Source: Motacilla alba alba (Eukaryota > Chordata > Aves > Passeriformes > Motacillidae). From it: 64,000 nt of DNA. Each line of letters begins with the position of its first letter. Positions within the stretch are counted from its first letter, which is position 1. The position numbers and the translations under genes are program-made. Below the pieces are notes generated by a model. The model was not told the DNA's origin. It did not search any database and was given only the letters and a program-made list of their open reading frames with translations. Shown here in pieces: positions 63,606 through 64,000 of this stretch. The stretch spans positions 2,559,254 to 2,623,253 of the forward strand of contig NC_052020.1 in the NCBI RefSeq assembly GCF_015832195.1. Reading direction: 5' to 3'.

Positions 63606-64000
63606 ATTATCTAATTCCGAAATGATAACAAGTTTAAAGCAGAACCTAGGCTTCTTTCTCTATCCCTTTTTTCTTTTTTTTTTTTTAAGGAATAAAGTGT
63701 GAGAAAACAAAAGCTCAACTGTGCAAAGTCATAAACCTTTCCCAATATCATGCCTACTCCTCCTATCCCACTTCAGAAGAATTTAACTTTTTAATCGTCC
63801 CAGCCATGAAATATAACAGGAAAACACAATTTTACTATTTTTCAGCAGCTGAGCAAGGCCTGCTTGCCTGATCATTTCATCAGCCATGCCTGCTGCAAGC
63901 TCTAGGTCACTGCTGCTGGCACTGCTTCCCTGCTCCACTCCCTACCCCACTGAAGTCACAGGGTCTCTGCAAGACTCCTTAACATTTCCTAGCATTTCTG

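Larger units (their letters stand above)
47579..64000 (-). other. NAV2: Very large NAV2 intron, right end open
   Basis: No further NAV2 exon could be recognised on the minus strand for the remaining 16.4 kb, so the upstream exon should lie beyond the window. The interval holds one CR1 copy, simple repeats, a CA/CG tract, a G-rich tract, a C20 run and blocks that resemble conserved non-coding elements. I cannot exclude a very short exon or an internal alternative first exon that I failed to see. Confidence 0.7.

Overview
The window is a piece of vertebrate nuclear genome, most likely from a songbird. The evidence is an AT-rich background, many small exons with canonical vertebrate splice sites, several truncated copies of the avian LINE CR1, two retroviral LTRs and common simple repeats. 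There are no operons, bacterial genes, CRISPR arrays or rRNA genes.

A single protein-coding gene explains all the coding signal. It lies on the minus strand and is the 3' half of NAV2 (neuron navigator 2, the unc-53 homologue 2). I could follow 28 coding exons from position 47578 down to the TGA stop at 343-345. Every junction keeps frame. The joined exons are 4528 bases: one base completing a split codon, 1508 sense codons and the stop. The encoded part is the Ser-rich, microtubule-associated region (exons at 47-29 kb), a coiled coil (23-17 kb), a basic linker with a 9-base microexon (15 kb), a second coiled coil (12.7-11.9 kb) and the complete C-terminal AAA+ domain with its Walker A motif (11.4-0.3 kb). 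The N-terminal calponin-homology domain and first exons lie beyond the right edge, and the 3' UTR runs off the left edge. In the entries, exons are numbered 1 to 28 in transcript order within this window, and residue numbers count within the 1508-residue product.

Region by region: 1-342 is 3' UTR. 343-12.7 kb holds the densely packed AAA+ and second coiled-coil exons, with a solo LTR (1617-2278) in the largest intron of this part. 14.5-23.5 kb holds the small, mostly symmetric exons around the first coiled coil, including 9- and 24-base microexons and one non-canonical GC donor. 23.5-47.6 kb holds the long Ser-rich exons separated by introns with CR1 pieces, a second LTR and a long purine/pyrimidine tract. 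47.6-64 kb appears to be one very large intron with no exon I can recognise; it holds a CR1 copy, a CA/CG alternating tract, a G-rich quadruplex-type tract, a C20 run and several blocks that look like non-coding regulatory elements.

I found no new multi-gene system. The points worth following are at the level of gene regulation: the microexons and their flanking motifs, the GC-AG intron, the pyrimidine tract beside the 45-base exon, a cryptic exon-like segment that would introduce a stop, the two LTRs inside introns and the candidate regulatory elements near the right end.
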